From an uncultured Acidobacteriota bacterium (lineage in GTDB: Bacteria; Acidobacteriota; Vicinamibacteria; Fen-336), in the NCBI GenBank assembly GCA_902826455.1, contig CADEEV010000018.1, positions 1 to 64,000 of the forward strand: 64,000 nucleotides of DNA. The letters are read 5' to 3'. Shown here one piece after another: positions 1-8,340 of the stretch. Below the pieces are notes generated by a model. That model made no database searches, was not told the origin of the DNA, and was given only the letters and a program-made list of their open reading frames with translations. Numbering within the stretch: position 1 is the first letter of the stretch; the number at the start of each line of letters is the position of its first letter. Made by a program: the position numbers and the translations under genes.

Positions 1-1201
1 CGCCGCCCCGCAGCCGGCCCAGGAAGCGCCCGATCCGCGCCGCGCCCTCCTCGAGCTCGCCCATGGCCCGCGCGAACGAGAGGCGCATGTAGCCCGGGGC
101 GCCGAAGCCCTCGCCGGGCACCAGGGCGACGCCCTCCTCGTCGAGCAGGCGCGTGCCCAGAGCGAGCGTGGTCGGCACGGCCTTCGAGAGATACGCCTCG
201 AAGTTCGGGAACAGGTAGAAGCCGCCGCCCGGCTTGACGCAGGTGAGGCCCGGCAGCGCGGAGATCGCGCCGTAGATGAACTTGAAGCGCGCGCGGTACT
301 CGGCGGCGAGCTCCCCCACGAGGGCCTGGGACCCCGCGAGCGCCTCGACCGCTCCCGCCATCGCGAACGTCGTCGGGTGCTGCGTCGAGTGCGAGATGAG
401 GGCGGCACTCGCTTCGATCAGCGGCTTGCTGCCGAGGATCCAGCCGATGCGCCAGCCCGTCATGCAGTACGTCTTCGAGGCCGTCCCCAGGATCACGAGC
501 TTGTCGCCCAGGATCTTGTGGACGGCCGGCAGCAGCGCCTTGTCGATGGGCAGGAAGCTCAGCCGCGCGTAGGTGTCGTCGTAGAGCAGCGTGATGCCGT
601 GCTTCTTGCACAGCCGGGCTATGGCCAGCAGGTGCTCCGACGCGATGACGGCGCCGGTCGGGTTCGACGGGCTGTTGACGAGCACGGCGCGCGTCTTCGC
701 CGTGATCGCCTTCGCGATCTGGCGCGGCGCGATCGCGAAGCCGTCCTTCTCCCGGCACGTGACGAACACGACCTTCGCGCCCGCGAGGCGCGCGGCCTCG
801 GCGAAGGTCGGCCAGTGGGGCGTCGGCAGGATCATCTCGTCGCCCTTGTCGAAGAGCGCCTGGCAGGCGAGATAGAGCGCCTGCTTGCCGCCCACCGTGA
901 TGACGGACTCCCCCGGCGCGAACGAGACCCCGAAGTCCTCCTTGTAGCGCGCCACGACGGCCGCCCGCAGCTCGGGCGTGCCGGCCGCCGGCGCGTACTT
1001 GGTCTTCCCCGCCGCCATGGCCGCGTTGGCCGCCGCGTTGATGTGGGCCGGCGTCGGCTGGTCGGGCTCGCCCACGCTGAAGTCCAGCACGCTGCGGCCG
1101 CTGGCCCGGAGGGCTCCGGCCCGCTGGGACATCGCCACCGTCGGGGACACCTCGATCGCGCGCGCGCGCCGCGACAACGCCACTCCGGGAACCGCCTTCA
1201 C
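1..1201 (-). CDS. PLP-dependent class I/II aminotransferase (aspartate aminotransferase-like), 3' end cut off
   Basis: Likely transfers amino groups between an amino acid and a 2-oxoacid in the cytoplasm. 400 codons are visible without a stop, close to the family's full length. Seen: the substrate-arm motif SVGEPDQPTP near the start, the family motif NSPSNPTGAV, YDDTYA (cofactor Asp/Tyr), and a Schiff-base lysine in TASKTYCMTGWRIGW. The C-terminal part includes VKPGGGFYLFP and RLSFA. The GTG start has GGAGG six bases upstream and overlaps the coaD stop as GTGA, so the genes are translationally coupled. The AspC/Ib-like class is clear; the exact substrate is not. Confidence 0.93.
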   Translation of the reverse strand, partial: MKAVPGVALSRRARAIEVSPTVAMSQRAGALRASGRSVLDFSVGEPDQPTPAHINAAANAAMAAGKTKYAPAAGTPELRAAVVARYKEDFGVSFAPGESVITVGGKQALYLACQALFDKGDEMILPTPHWPTFAEAARLAGAKVVFVTCREKDGFAIAPRQIAKAITAKTRAVLVNSPSNPTGAVIASEHLLAIARLCKKHGITLLYDDTYARLSFLPIDKALLPAVHKILGDKLVILGTASKTYCMTGWRIGWILGSKPLIEASAALISHSTQHPTTFAMAGAVEALAGSQALVGELAAEYRARFKFIYGAISALPGLTCVKPGGGFYLFPNFEAYLSKAVPTTLALGTRLLDEEGVALVPGEGFGAPGYMRLSFARAMGELEEGAARIGRFLGRLRGG

Positions 1202-1740
1202 CTCGACCTCCTTCGCCGACGACGCGGCACGACATAGCCTTCTGGAGCCGACTTCTCACGGAGGCGGCGCTCGACCAGGGCGGGCACGAGCCCGCTGACG
1301 TCGCCTCCCAGGTGGAACACCTCCTTCACGAGGCGCGACGAGAGGTACGAGTAGCTCTCGGGGGCCATCATGAAGACCGTCTCGATCCTCGGGTTCAGCC
1401 GGCGGTTCATGAGGGCCATCTGCAGCTCGTACTCGAAGTCCGAGATGGCCCTGAGCCCGCGCACGATCACGGTGGCGTCGACCTTCATCGCGTAGTCCAC
1501 CAGCAGGCCCGAGAAGGTCTCGACCCGCACCCTGGGGTTCTTGCGGTAGGCCTGGCGGATCAGGTCGATGCGCTCGTCCACGGTGAAGAGCGGCCGCTTC
1601 TCCGAGTTCACGAGGATCGCGACGATCACCTCGTCGAACACCGAGAGGCAGCGCGTGATGATGTCCACGTGACCGTTCGTGATGGGGTCGAAGGTGCCGG
1701 GGAACACCGCCACCGAACGACGCCTGGACTTCGTCTTCAA
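1198..1740 (-). CDS. coaD: Phosphopantetheine adenylyltransferase (CoaD)
   Basis: Catalyses the penultimate step of coenzyme A synthesis, 4'-phosphopantetheine + ATP to dephospho-CoA. Seen: the nucleotidyltransferase motif FPGTFDPITNGH, the central VRGLRAISDFEYE, and the C-terminal SSRLVKEVFHLGGDVSGLVP. The TTG start (bases 1738-1740) is preceded by AGGAGG at a spacing of eight and places the core about ten residues in; upstream in-frame sequence lacks family similarity. At 180 residues it is slightly longer than the usual 160 because of a basic C-terminal tail ending in repeated Arg. It lies 17 bases after rsmD, the common rsmD-coaD pairing. Confidence 0.96.
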   Translation of the reverse strand: MKTKSRRRSVAVFPGTFDPITNGHVDIITRCLSVFDEVIVAILVNSEKRPLFTVDERIDLIRQAYRKNPRVRVETFSGLLVDYAMKVDATVIVRGLRAISDFEYELQMALMNRRLNPRIETVFMMAPESYSYLSSRLVKEVFHLGGDVSGLVPALVERRLREKSAPEGYVVPRRRRRRSR

Positions 1741-1757
1741 GCCGCGGGCCTCCTGCT

Positions 1758-2315
1758 TCAGGACGCCCGGTAGAACGTGAGGCGGTGGTCTCCCACGCGC
1801 ACCTCCCGGGTGGCCCGAAAGCGCCCTATTGTCTCCGGGAGCGCGCGCTTGTGGAAGTGCTCGGCCACGAGCACGCCGTCGGTCGCGAGGAGCCCGCAGG
1901 CGGAGATTGCCTCGATCACGGGCTCGTAGAGGTCCGCGGCGTAGGGCGGATCGAGATAGATGACGTCGAAGCGCAGGCCGCGCTCGGCCAGGGCCGGCAG
2001 CGCGGTGCGGGCGTCCTGGCGGAAGATCTGGACGTCGCCGCCCGCGCCCGCGACGAGCGCCGCGTTCTCGCGCAAGGCGTTGACCGCCGGTCCGCTCTGC
2101 TCGACCAGCACCACCCTCGAGGCGCCCCTGGAGAGCGCCTCGAGGCCGACCGCGCCGCTGCCGGCGAAGGCGTCCAGCACGCGCGCGCCGGGCATCACCG
2201 GGGCGAGGATGTCGAACAGCGTCTGGCGCACGCGAGCGCCCGTGGGCCGGGTCTCGGTTCCGGCCGGCGTCTTCAGGCGACGCCCCTTGTTCCGGCCGGC
2301 GAGGATGCGGCTCAT
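1758..2315 (-). CDS. rsmD: 16S rRNA (guanine(966)-N2)-methyltransferase RsmD
   Basis: SAM-dependent methylation of G966 of 16S rRNA. The 185-residue protein has the expected N-terminus (MSRILAGRNKGRRLKTP), then TRPTGARVRQTLFDIL, the SAM-binding VLDAFAGSGAVGLEALSRGA and the catalytic DPPY in VIYLDPPYA. Length and motifs match the family. The ATG overlaps the recG stop codon as ATGA, so it is probably co-translated with recG. coaD follows immediately. Confidence 0.96.
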   Translation of the reverse strand: MSRILAGRNKGRRLKTPAGTETRPTGARVRQTLFDILAPVMPGARVLDAFAGSGAVGLEALSRGASRVVLVEQSGPAVNALRENAALVAGAGGDVQIFRQDARTALPALAERGLRFDVIYLDPPYAADLYEPVIEAISACGLLATDGVLVAEHFHKRALPETIGRFRATREVRVGDHRLTFYRAS

Positions 2316-4402
2316 CCCACCCTCGCCAGTCCGAAGCGCCTCTCCCAGCCACCGCCCTCGATGAACGCGCGCAGCGCGGGCGGCGCCTTCACGAGGTCGT
2401 GGACGTAGGAGAACGCCTCGATGCGGGCCGTCTCGAGCAGGGCGCGGTCCCGGATGAGCTGCGCGATGCGCAGGTTCGGCAGGCCCCACTGCCGGGTGCC
2501 GAAGAAGTCGCCCGGCCCGCGGATCTCGAGGTCCTTCTCGGCGATCGCGAAGCCGTCGTCGCTGCGCACCATGACCCCGAGGCGCTCCCGGGCCACGTCG
2601 GAGAGCCGGCCATGGGTCATGAGGATGCAGGTCGAGGCGAAGGCGCCGCGGCCCACGCGGCCGCGCAGCTGATGGAGCTGGGACAGGCCGAAGCGCTCGG
2701 CGTGCTCGATGACCATGATCGTGGCGTTCGGCACGTCGACGCCCACCTCGATCACGGTCGTGGCCACGAGCACCTGGAGCGCGCCCCGGGCGAAGGCCGC
2801 CATGACGGCTTCCTTCTCGGGCGCCTTGAGCCGCCCGTGGAGCAGGCCGACGGCGACGCCGGGCAGCGCCCGCGCCCATTCCGTGGCCATCTCCGTCGCC
2901 GCCTTCACGTCCTCGAGCTTCTCCGATTCCTCGACCAGCGGGTACACGACGTAGGCCTGGCGCCCTGCGCCGAGCTCCCGACGCACGAGCTCGAGCACCT
3001 CGCGGCGCTGGGTCGCGGGCCGCTGCTCGGTGCGGATCGGCGTGCGGCCCGGCGGCCGCTCGTCCACCACCGACACGTCGAGGTCGCCGTAGGCGGTGAG
3101 CGACAGCGTGCGCGGGATCGGCGTCGCGGTCATGACCAGCACGTCGACGTCGAAGCCCTTGCGCCGCAGGTCCTCGCGCTGCAGCACGCCGAAACGGTGC
3201 TGCTCGTCGATCACCGCGAGGCCCAGGCGCTGGAACGCGACGCCTTCCTGGATGAGCGCGTGGGTGCCGATCGCGATCTTCGTCTCGCCGGACGCGAGGC
3301 GCTGGTAGGCCTCGCGCCGCTCCTTGCCCTTCAAGGCCGAGGTCAGCAGCTCGACGGGATAGGGGACCTTCGCGAGCAGCCGCCTGAAGCTCAGGAAATG
3401 CTGCTCGGCCAGGATCTCGGTCGGCGCCATGAACGCGGACTGGTAGCCGTTCTCGGCCGCGATCACGATCGAGAGCAGCGCCACCATGGTCTTGCCCGAG
3501 CCCACGTCGCCCTGGACCAGTCGGTTCATGGGATGCGGCGAGCGCATATCGTCGGCGATTTCCCTCAGCACACGCTTCTGCGCCCCCGTGAGCCGGAACG
3601 GCAGGATGCGCTTGACCGACTCGCGGGCCTGGTCGGTGATCGCGAAGGCGATGCCCTTCTGCTCGCCGCGGACGCCCTCGCGGCGCCGCGCGAGGCCGAG
3701 CTGGAACAGGAAGAACTCCTCGAGGATCAGCCGGCGGTGGGCCGGGCTGCGGGCGGCGTTGAGCGCCGCCACGTCGTCGCCCTGGGCCGGGCAGTGGGCG
3801 CGCCGCAGGGCCTCGCCGCGGCCCGGCACCTCGAGACGCGAGCGCACCTCGGCCGGGAGCGGGTCGGGCAGGTCGTCGGGAATCGTCTCGGCGAGCGACA
3901 TGAGCACGCGGCGCAGCGACTTGCCGGCCAGCGGCCCCAGCTTCTCGTAGATCGGCACGATGCGGCCGGTGTGCAGCGAGGCCTGGTCCTCCTCGTCCAG
4001 CACCTCGTACTCGGGCGACGTGAGCGCCAGCTGGCGGCTGCCCGGCGCGTCAACGTCCACGAGGCCGTAGAGCACGACGCGCGTGCCCTTCGTGAGGGTG
4101 TCCTTGAGGAACGGCTGGTTGAACCAGATCGCCTTCAGCCGCCCGCTCTCGTCCTCGAGGCGGATCTCGTAGAGCGACACGCGGCGCGCGCGCCGCAGGC
4201 CCGCCACGGCCACGGTGCCCGAGACCGCGACCTTCATGCCCGGCCGCAGGTCCCCGATGCGTGCGAAGGCGCTGCGGTCCTCGTAGCGGAACGGCAGGTG
4301 GTACAGCAGATCCTCGAGGGTCTCGACGCCGAGCTTCCGGAGCGCCTCGGCGCGCTGAGGCCCGACGCCCTTGACGTACTGGACCGGAGCGGCCAGGTCC
4401 AG
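2312..4402 (-). CDS. recG: ATP-dependent DNA helicase RecG
   Basis: Branch-migration helicase that reverses stalled forks and processes recombination intermediates. Seen: an N-terminal wedge/OB region (VQYVKGVGPQRAEAL, then LPFRYEDR), Walker A GDVGSGKTMVAL, DEQH box, TATPIPRTL, and the C-terminal RGRVGRG and IRGPGDFFGTRQ motifs. The first in-frame ATG (4237) would remove the conserved N-terminus. Coding similarity continues to a CTG at 4400-4402, two bases after the stop of the preceding gene, giving 696 residues, close to the 693 of E. coli RecG. No in-frame ATG, GTG or TTG was found between the CTG and 4237, so I place the start at CTG; this is inference. It sits between an exported protein gene and rsmD. 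Confidence 0.93.
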   Translation of the reverse strand: MDLAAPVQYVKGVGPQRAEALRKLGVETLEDLLYHLPFRYEDRSAFARIGDLRPGMKVAVSGTVAVAGLRRARRVSLYEIRLEDESGRLKAIWFNQPFLKDTLTKGTRVVLYGLVDVDAPGSRQLALTSPEYEVLDEEDQASLHTGRIVPIYEKLGPLAGKSLRRVLMSLAETIPDDLPDPLPAEVRSRLEVPGRGEALRRAHCPAQGDDVAALNAARSPAHRRLILEEFFLFQLGLARRREGVRGEQKGIAFAITDQARESVKRILPFRLTGAQKRVLREIADDMRSPHPMNRLVQGDVGSGKTMVALLSIVIAAENGYQSAFMAPTEILAEQHFLSFRRLLAKVPYPVELLTSALKGKERREAYQRLASGETKIAIGTHALIQEGVAFQRLGLAVIDEQHRFGVLQREDLRRKGFDVDVLVMTATPIPRTLSLTAYGDLDVSVVDERPPGRTPIRTEQRPATQRREVLELVRRELGAGRQAYVVYPLVEESEKLEDVKAATEMATEWARALPGVAVGLLHGRLKAPEKEAVMAAFARGALQVLVATTVIEVGVDVPNATIMVIEHAERFGLSQLHQLRGRVGRGAFASTCILMTHGRLSDVARERLGVMVRSDDGFAIAEKDLEIRGPGDFFGTRQWGLPNLRIAQLIRDRALLETARIEAFSYVHDLVKAPPALRAFIEGGGWERRFGLARVG

Positions 4403-4404
4403 GC

Positions 4405-5010
4405 TTAGAACTCGAGGAAGGCTTTGCCGGGCGCCAGGCGGATCTTCCTGGCGGAGTACGGCAGGCGGAACGGCGAGAGGATGTCGAAGCCCTGGGGGTT
4501 CTCCCGGGTCTTGGTCGCCTGCGCCACGAGGTTCGCCACCACCGAGCTCGCCAGCGGGATCGAGGCGATGCGGACCTCCTCGGGCACGACGGTGCCGAAG
4601 CCGTCCTCGCTCGTGAGCTTCGCGCGGAGCTCCACGGGCACCACGCCGCCCAGGAGCGAGAGCGGGTTGAAGCCCGAGCCGGCCGCCTGCTTCAAGGGGA
4701 TCTGGCCCAGGTCCACGTTTCCGGTGGCACTGACCCGGTCCTTCTCGAAGCGCACCGCGAGGTCCGTCAGGCCCTTCGGAAGCTGCGGCGCCAGGGTCAG
4801 GTTGACCCAGGAGTTGAGCTCGCCGTCGCGCACCATGATCGGCCCGTCCGCCGGCGGCTGGCGGCGCTTGAGGCGCGCCTCCATGTCCGCGAAGCGCTGG
4901 GCCAGGGCGTCGGCCGCTTCCCAGCTGAGGCCCGCCCGCGGCACCGGGCGGGTGTCGGCGGCGTGGACGGTGAGGGGCAGCAGCAACAGCACGGCCGGCA
5001 GCGACTTCAT
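4405..5010 (-). CDS. Exported protein of unknown function
   Basis: The 201-residue protein starts with a signal peptide (MKSLPAVLLLLPLTVHA, cleavage likely after Ala). The mature part has no catalytic motif that I recognise. The pattern of amphipathic beta strands (DLAVRFEKDRVSATGNVDL, PVELRAKLTSEDGFGTVVPE) resembles DUF2993/TULIP-like lipid-binding proteins, but this is weak. It stands directly upstream of recG and downstream of the TPR gene, 21 bases away. The start has no Shine-Dalgarno sequence; a TATAAT lies six bases upstream of the ATG. Confidence 0.8.
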   Translation of the reverse strand: MKSLPAVLLLLPLTVHAADTRPVPRAGLSWEAADALAQRFADMEARLKRRQPPADGPIMVRDGELNSWVNLTLAPQLPKGLTDLAVRFEKDRVSATGNVDLGQIPLKQAAGSGFNPLSLLGGVVPVELRAKLTSEDGFGTVVPEEVRIASIPLASSVVANLVAQATKTRENPQGFDILSPFRLPYSARKIRLAPGKAFLEF

Positions 5011-5016
5011 GGATCG

Positions 5017-5022
5017 ATTATA
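5017..5022 (-). promoter_or_regulatory. Possible -10 box for a leaderless transcript
   Basis: On the minus strand TATAAT lies exactly six bases before the ATG at 5010, so transcription would begin at or next to the start codon. No TTGACA-like -35 is visible at 16-18 bp. The same arrangement recurs elsewhere in the window. Confidence 0.45.
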
Positions 5023-5031
5023 GCGACGCGC

Positions 5032-6579
5032 TCACTTCTTCGGCGGCTTTCCGGCGAGGGCCCGCGCTTCGGCGTTGCCGGGGTCCGCCTTGAGGGCGCG
5101 CTCGGCCTCGGCCTTGGCCTCGGCGTTGCGCCCCGACTCCTTCAGCAGGCTCGCGAGCTCGACACGCACCGCGGCGTCGTCCTTGACCCACAGGGCCATG
5201 CGTAGCTCGCTCAAGGCCTTCTCCTTGTCGCCGCGGCGCCGGTGCATGCGCGCGAGCAGGACGTGGGCCCGGTCGCCGTAGGGATCGAGGTAGGCCGCCT
5301 GGGTGAGCTCGCGCTCCGCGCCGTCGAGGTCGCCCGCTTCGGTGAGCTTCTCCGCGCGCCCGAGATGCGATGCCGCGTACTGGCGATCGCCCCACTGCTC
5401 CTCGTCGAGGGCGAGCGGCTCCTCCCAGAAGAGCGGGCGCTCGAAGCGCCGGTTGATGTCGGGCTGGGTGAGCGCCTCGTAGGCCGGGGCCGTGGCGACG
5501 AACGGCTTCCACTCGGCGTCGGCCTCGGCCTCGTGGCCGGCGCGGCGCAGCGACCACGCGAGCACCACGCGCGCATGGGCGTCGCCGGGCAGCTCGCGGA
5601 CGACGCCGCGCATCCAGAACACCGCGGCCTCGGCGTCGCCCTCGACGAACAGGGCGAAGCCGACGTTGAACGGGATCTCGGGAAACGACGGCCCGCCGGT
5701 GGCCGCCTGCTTGAGCACGTCGGAGGCCTTGACGCCCGAGGGGCCGCCGCCCAGCCGCAGCAGCGCCAGCGCGTAGTTGTTCAGCACCGCGGCGCTCGAG
5801 CCGGCGCGAGCCAGGGCTCCGTAGAGCGCGGCGGACTCCTGGTAGCGGCCCAGGTCGAGGAGCGCGATCCCCTGGAGGAAGCGCGCCTCGCGCGAGACCG
5901 CCGACGCGGCGCTCACCCGCCCCAGGGTCTCGTTCGCGGCCGCGCTCTCGCGCGCCACCACCTGCAGGCGGCCCAGCGCCACGCGGGCCTCGTCGTAGCC
6001 CGCGTCGAGCGCGATCGCCTGCTGGTAGAAGCGCTTGCGCGACGCGGCGTCCGACGCGGCGAGGCCGCGGCCTAACATGCGGTACGCCTCGAAGGGCGGG
6101 CTCGCGGTCCGGCGCAGGAACTCCTCGCGCGTCCCGGCGGGAGGCGTCTCGCCCGCGAGGGCGATGTCCCAGGCCAGCGTGCGCAGGAGCTGCGGCAGGG
6201 TCTCGAGGGGACCCGAGGCGCGCAGGGGCGCCGAGAGCGTGCCGCGCTGGACGTCGAGCAGCCGCAACGCGACCGCGACCTGGCCGCCGGCGCCTTCCCA
6301 GCTGCCGATCACGATGCGGCCCGCGCCGAGGGCCTCGGCGATGCGGATCGACGTGGCCCGGGTGAGCTGCAGCTCCGGGATCTCGAGGGTCTCGTGGGCG
6401 CGCAGCCGATCGGCCGCCTCGATCGCCGGCACGCCCAGCTCGCGCAGCGCGCGGGGCAGGCCGTCGGCGACGGCGTCGGACACCCAGGCCCGCTCCGCGT
6501 CGCTCGGCCCCGTCGGCGGCAGCACCAGGGTCGGGGCCGCGGCGGCGCCCGCCGCCAGGACCAGGGCCAGCAGCGTCAC
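5032..6579 (-). CDS. Exported TPR-repeat protein
   Basis: 515 residues. A short hydrophobic N-terminus (VTLLALVLAAGAAAA) suggests export. The first ~170 residues resemble the TolB-N/GUN4-like region often placed before TPRs (RIAEALGAGRIVIGSWEGAGG, then VALRLLDVQRG). From about residue 190 on there are many TPR units, such as LGRYQESAALYGALARAG and GDLDGAERELTQAAYLDPYGDRAHVLLARMH split over two helices, and a final AEAERALKADPGNAEARAL. A scaffold role in the envelope is likely; the partner is unknown. The GTG start overlaps the stop of the GNAT gene as GTGA. Confidence 0.82.
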   Translation of the reverse strand: MTLLALVLAAGAAAAPTLVLPPTGPSDAERAWVSDAVADGLPRALRELGVPAIEAADRLRAHETLEIPELQLTRATSIRIAEALGAGRIVIGSWEGAGGQVAVALRLLDVQRGTLSAPLRASGPLETLPQLLRTLAWDIALAGETPPAGTREEFLRRTASPPFEAYRMLGRGLAASDAASRKRFYQQAIALDAGYDEARVALGRLQVVARESAAANETLGRVSAASAVSREARFLQGIALLDLGRYQESAALYGALARAGSSAAVLNNYALALLRLGGGPSGVKASDVLKQAATGGPSFPEIPFNVGFALFVEGDAEAAVFWMRGVVRELPGDAHARVVLAWSLRRAGHEAEADAEWKPFVATAPAYEALTQPDINRRFERPLFWEEPLALDEEQWGDRQYAASHLGRAEKLTEAGDLDGAERELTQAAYLDPYGDRAHVLLARMHRRRGDKEKALSELRMALWVKDDAAVRVELASLLKESGRNAEAKAEAERALKADPGNAEARALAGKPPKK

Positions 6580-7523
6580 GCCGGCAGCTCGATGCGCGCG
6601 GGAGGCCGCACCCAGGCGTGGGCGGTGAACTCGCGGCGCAGCCGGAAGCCCATCTGCTCGTACAGACGATAGGCGACGTGGTTGTCGACCGTGACGGAGA
6701 GGCTCGCGGTCGCGAGGCCGCGGTCGCGGAACGCGCGCAGCGCCTGGCTCACCAGCAGCCGGCCGAGCCCCTTGCCCTGGGCGGCGGGGCTCACGGAGAC
6801 CTGGCAGAGGTGACCGTTGGTGCGCGACAGGTCGCTCGCGAGCACGACGCCCATGGCCCCGTCCCCGCCGTCGGCCAGGAACGACGCCTCGGTGTCGAAG
6901 CGTCCGCAGCCCGAGCGCAGCACGAGCGTCTCCACGAAGCCGCGGCACAGGCCGGGAGTCGTGTAGGTGAGGTTGAGGGCCGCGTCGAGGCTGCCCTCGT
7001 GGGAGCGGTGGATGAGGCGGGCGGCGGCCGCGATGTCCTCGCGCCGGAACGGACGCAGCCGGAAGCGCGCCGGGGCGTCGGGCAAGGGCTCGTTCAGGTC
7101 GCGAATCAGGTAGTGGCGGCGCCGCGCCCGGAAGCCGGCGGCCTCGAACCGGGCATCGGCGAGCGCGGCCGTCGAGAACAGGGTCTGGCACTCGACACGC
7201 TCGCTGCCGACCTGGCTTTGGGCCTCGGGCAGGAGCGCGTCGAGGACGCTCTCCTCGAGACCCCGGTCGCGGCAGCCCTCGCGGGCGAACAGCGAGCCCA
7301 CGATCGCGCGCTGGTTGTCGATCATGTAGTAGCCGTAGGCGAGGCACTCGCCGCCGTCCTCCACGACGCGGCCGGTCAGGCTGCGGCGGTCGAGGCCCCC
7401 GGCCACGGCGGCGGCCACGTCGGCGTAGTCCCAGGAGAGCTCGCGGCCCCAGAAGGCCGCTTCTTCGTCGAGCAGCGGGCGCAGCTCGCGAGCGCTGAAC
7501 TCAGTGAGCGGACGGGTCCGCAC
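6576..7523 (-). CDS. Tandem GNAT-family N-acetyltransferase
   Basis: About 315 residues with two GNAT modules. The N-terminal half (~1-150) has a degenerate fold with AYGYYMIDNQRAIVGSLFA. The C-terminal half (~165-315) carries the acetyl-CoA site VSVSPAAQGKGLGRLLVSQAL followed by LSVTVDNHVAYRLYEQMGF, typical of an active GNAT domain. The substrate cannot be predicted. The GTG start at 7523 is chosen because similarity begins there; it overlaps the end of the PilZ gene by 23 bases and the Shine-Dalgarno sequence is weak. Confidence 0.85.
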   Translation of the reverse strand: MRTRPLTEFSARELRPLLDEEAAFWGRELSWDYADVAAAVAGGLDRRSLTGRVVEDGGECLAYGYYMIDNQRAIVGSLFAREGCRDRGLEESVLDALLPEAQSQVGSERVECQTLFSTAALADARFEAAGFRARRRHYLIRDLNEPLPDAPARFRLRPFRREDIAAAARLIHRSHEGSLDAALNLTYTTPGLCRGFVETLVLRSGCGRFDTEASFLADGGDGAMGVVLASDLSRTNGHLCQVSVSPAAQGKGLGRLLVSQALRAFRDRGLATASLSVTVDNHVAYRLYEQMGFRLRREFTAHAWVRPPARIELPA

Positions 7524-7875
7524 TGCGCCTTCGTCGCTCCGCGTCCAGCAGGCCCCGCAGGCGCACGGCATCCTTCGCCGGCAGCCCGAGGAACTGCAGG
7601 CCCGTCAGGTAGAAAGGTGCCTCGCCCGGCTGCGACTCGCCGTCGAGGGACGCTTCGGTGACGCGCACCTTGACGCCCAGGGGTCCGTCCGGAAGCTCGA
7701 GACGCAGGTCGAGGATCGCGCCGGTGTCGAGGGACGAGGGACAGCGCGCGAGGCAGCCGGACAGGCTCAGGTCGATCACGGTCACGTCGCGGGCGGCTCG
7801 GCCGGTGAGCTGGCCCGGCACGCGCAGCGCGAGGCGCGGCGAGCGGCGGCGCGAGACGTCGCGGGCGTTGTCCAT
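7501..7875 (-). CDS. PilZ-domain c-di-GMP-binding protein
   Basis: 124 residues forming a single PilZ domain. The c-di-GMP binding elements are visible: the arginine cluster RRRSPRLALR near residue 9 (RxxxR) and VIDLSLSGCLA (D/NxSxxG). A stretch LTGLQFLGLP closes the barrel. It is the first gene of the minus-strand run leading to recG and coaD, and is divergent from the membrane protein gene at 7942. It probably acts as a small c-di-GMP receptor; the target is unknown. Confidence 0.9.
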   Translation of the reverse strand: MDNARDVSRRRSPRLALRVPGQLTGRAARDVTVIDLSLSGCLARCPSSLDTGAILDLRLELPDGPLGVKVRVTEASLDGESQPGEAPFYLTGLQFLGLPAKDAVRLRGLLDAERRRRSADPSAH

Positions 7876-7902
7876 CACGGGAACCGCCGCATTGTAGCGC
7901 GG

Positions 7903-7908
7903 TATAAT
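7903..7908 (+). promoter_or_regulatory. Perfect TATAAT in divergent intergenic gap
   Basis: TATAAT lies 33 bases before the ATG at 7942, in the 66-base gap between divergent genes. No clear -35 is present. On the opposite strand a TACAAT (7891-7896) could serve the PilZ gene. Both are suggestions from sequence alone. Confidence 0.4.
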
Positions 7909-7941
7909 CGTCCTCGCCCCGCCACGGGTCGCCCCCACACG

Positions 7942-8340
7942 ATGAACGAAGCACGGCCGCATCCCGGCATCGTCGCGAGCGTCGCGTTCTTCGCGGCGGC
8001 GGGAGCCCTCGAGATCCTGCTCCCGATCCTGAGCGAGCCGGGGCTGCCCTTCGTCCGCCTCTGGGAGGCCGCCGGCCGCGGCACCTTCCATTTCCTGCTC
8101 GCCCTCGGGTTGTGGCAGCGCGTCGCGCTGTGCCGCTCGATCGCGATGGTCTACTGCCTCGCCGCCCTCGCGACCTACGGGGCCGTGCTCGCCCTGGCCT
8201 TCGCCCACGCGCCCTTCCTGTTCCCGCGCCCCGTGGTCCTCGGCAGCCTCTTCGAGGTGCCGTCGTGCGCGCTGCTCTACCCGTGGCTCCGCTCTCCGGC
8301 GGCGTCGGTCGCCTTCGACCGGCCGCTCCTGCCCCGGTGA
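7942..8340 (+). CDS. Small integral membrane protein of unknown function
   Basis: 132 residues with about four hydrophobic segments (for example IVASVAFFAAAGALEILLPIL, GTFHFLLALGLWQ and AMVYCLAALATYGAVLALAFA). No family recognised. It overlaps the following sensor kinase gene as GTGA, so a membrane partner or accessory role for that kinase is possible but unproven. No Shine-Dalgarno sequence is evident. Confidence 0.75.
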   Translation: MNEARPHPGIVASVAFFAAAGALEILLPILSEPGLPFVRLWEAAGRGTFHFLLALGLWQRVALCRSIAMVYCLAALATYGAVLALAFAHAPFLFPRPVVLGSLFEVPSCALLYPWLRSPAASVAFDRPLLPR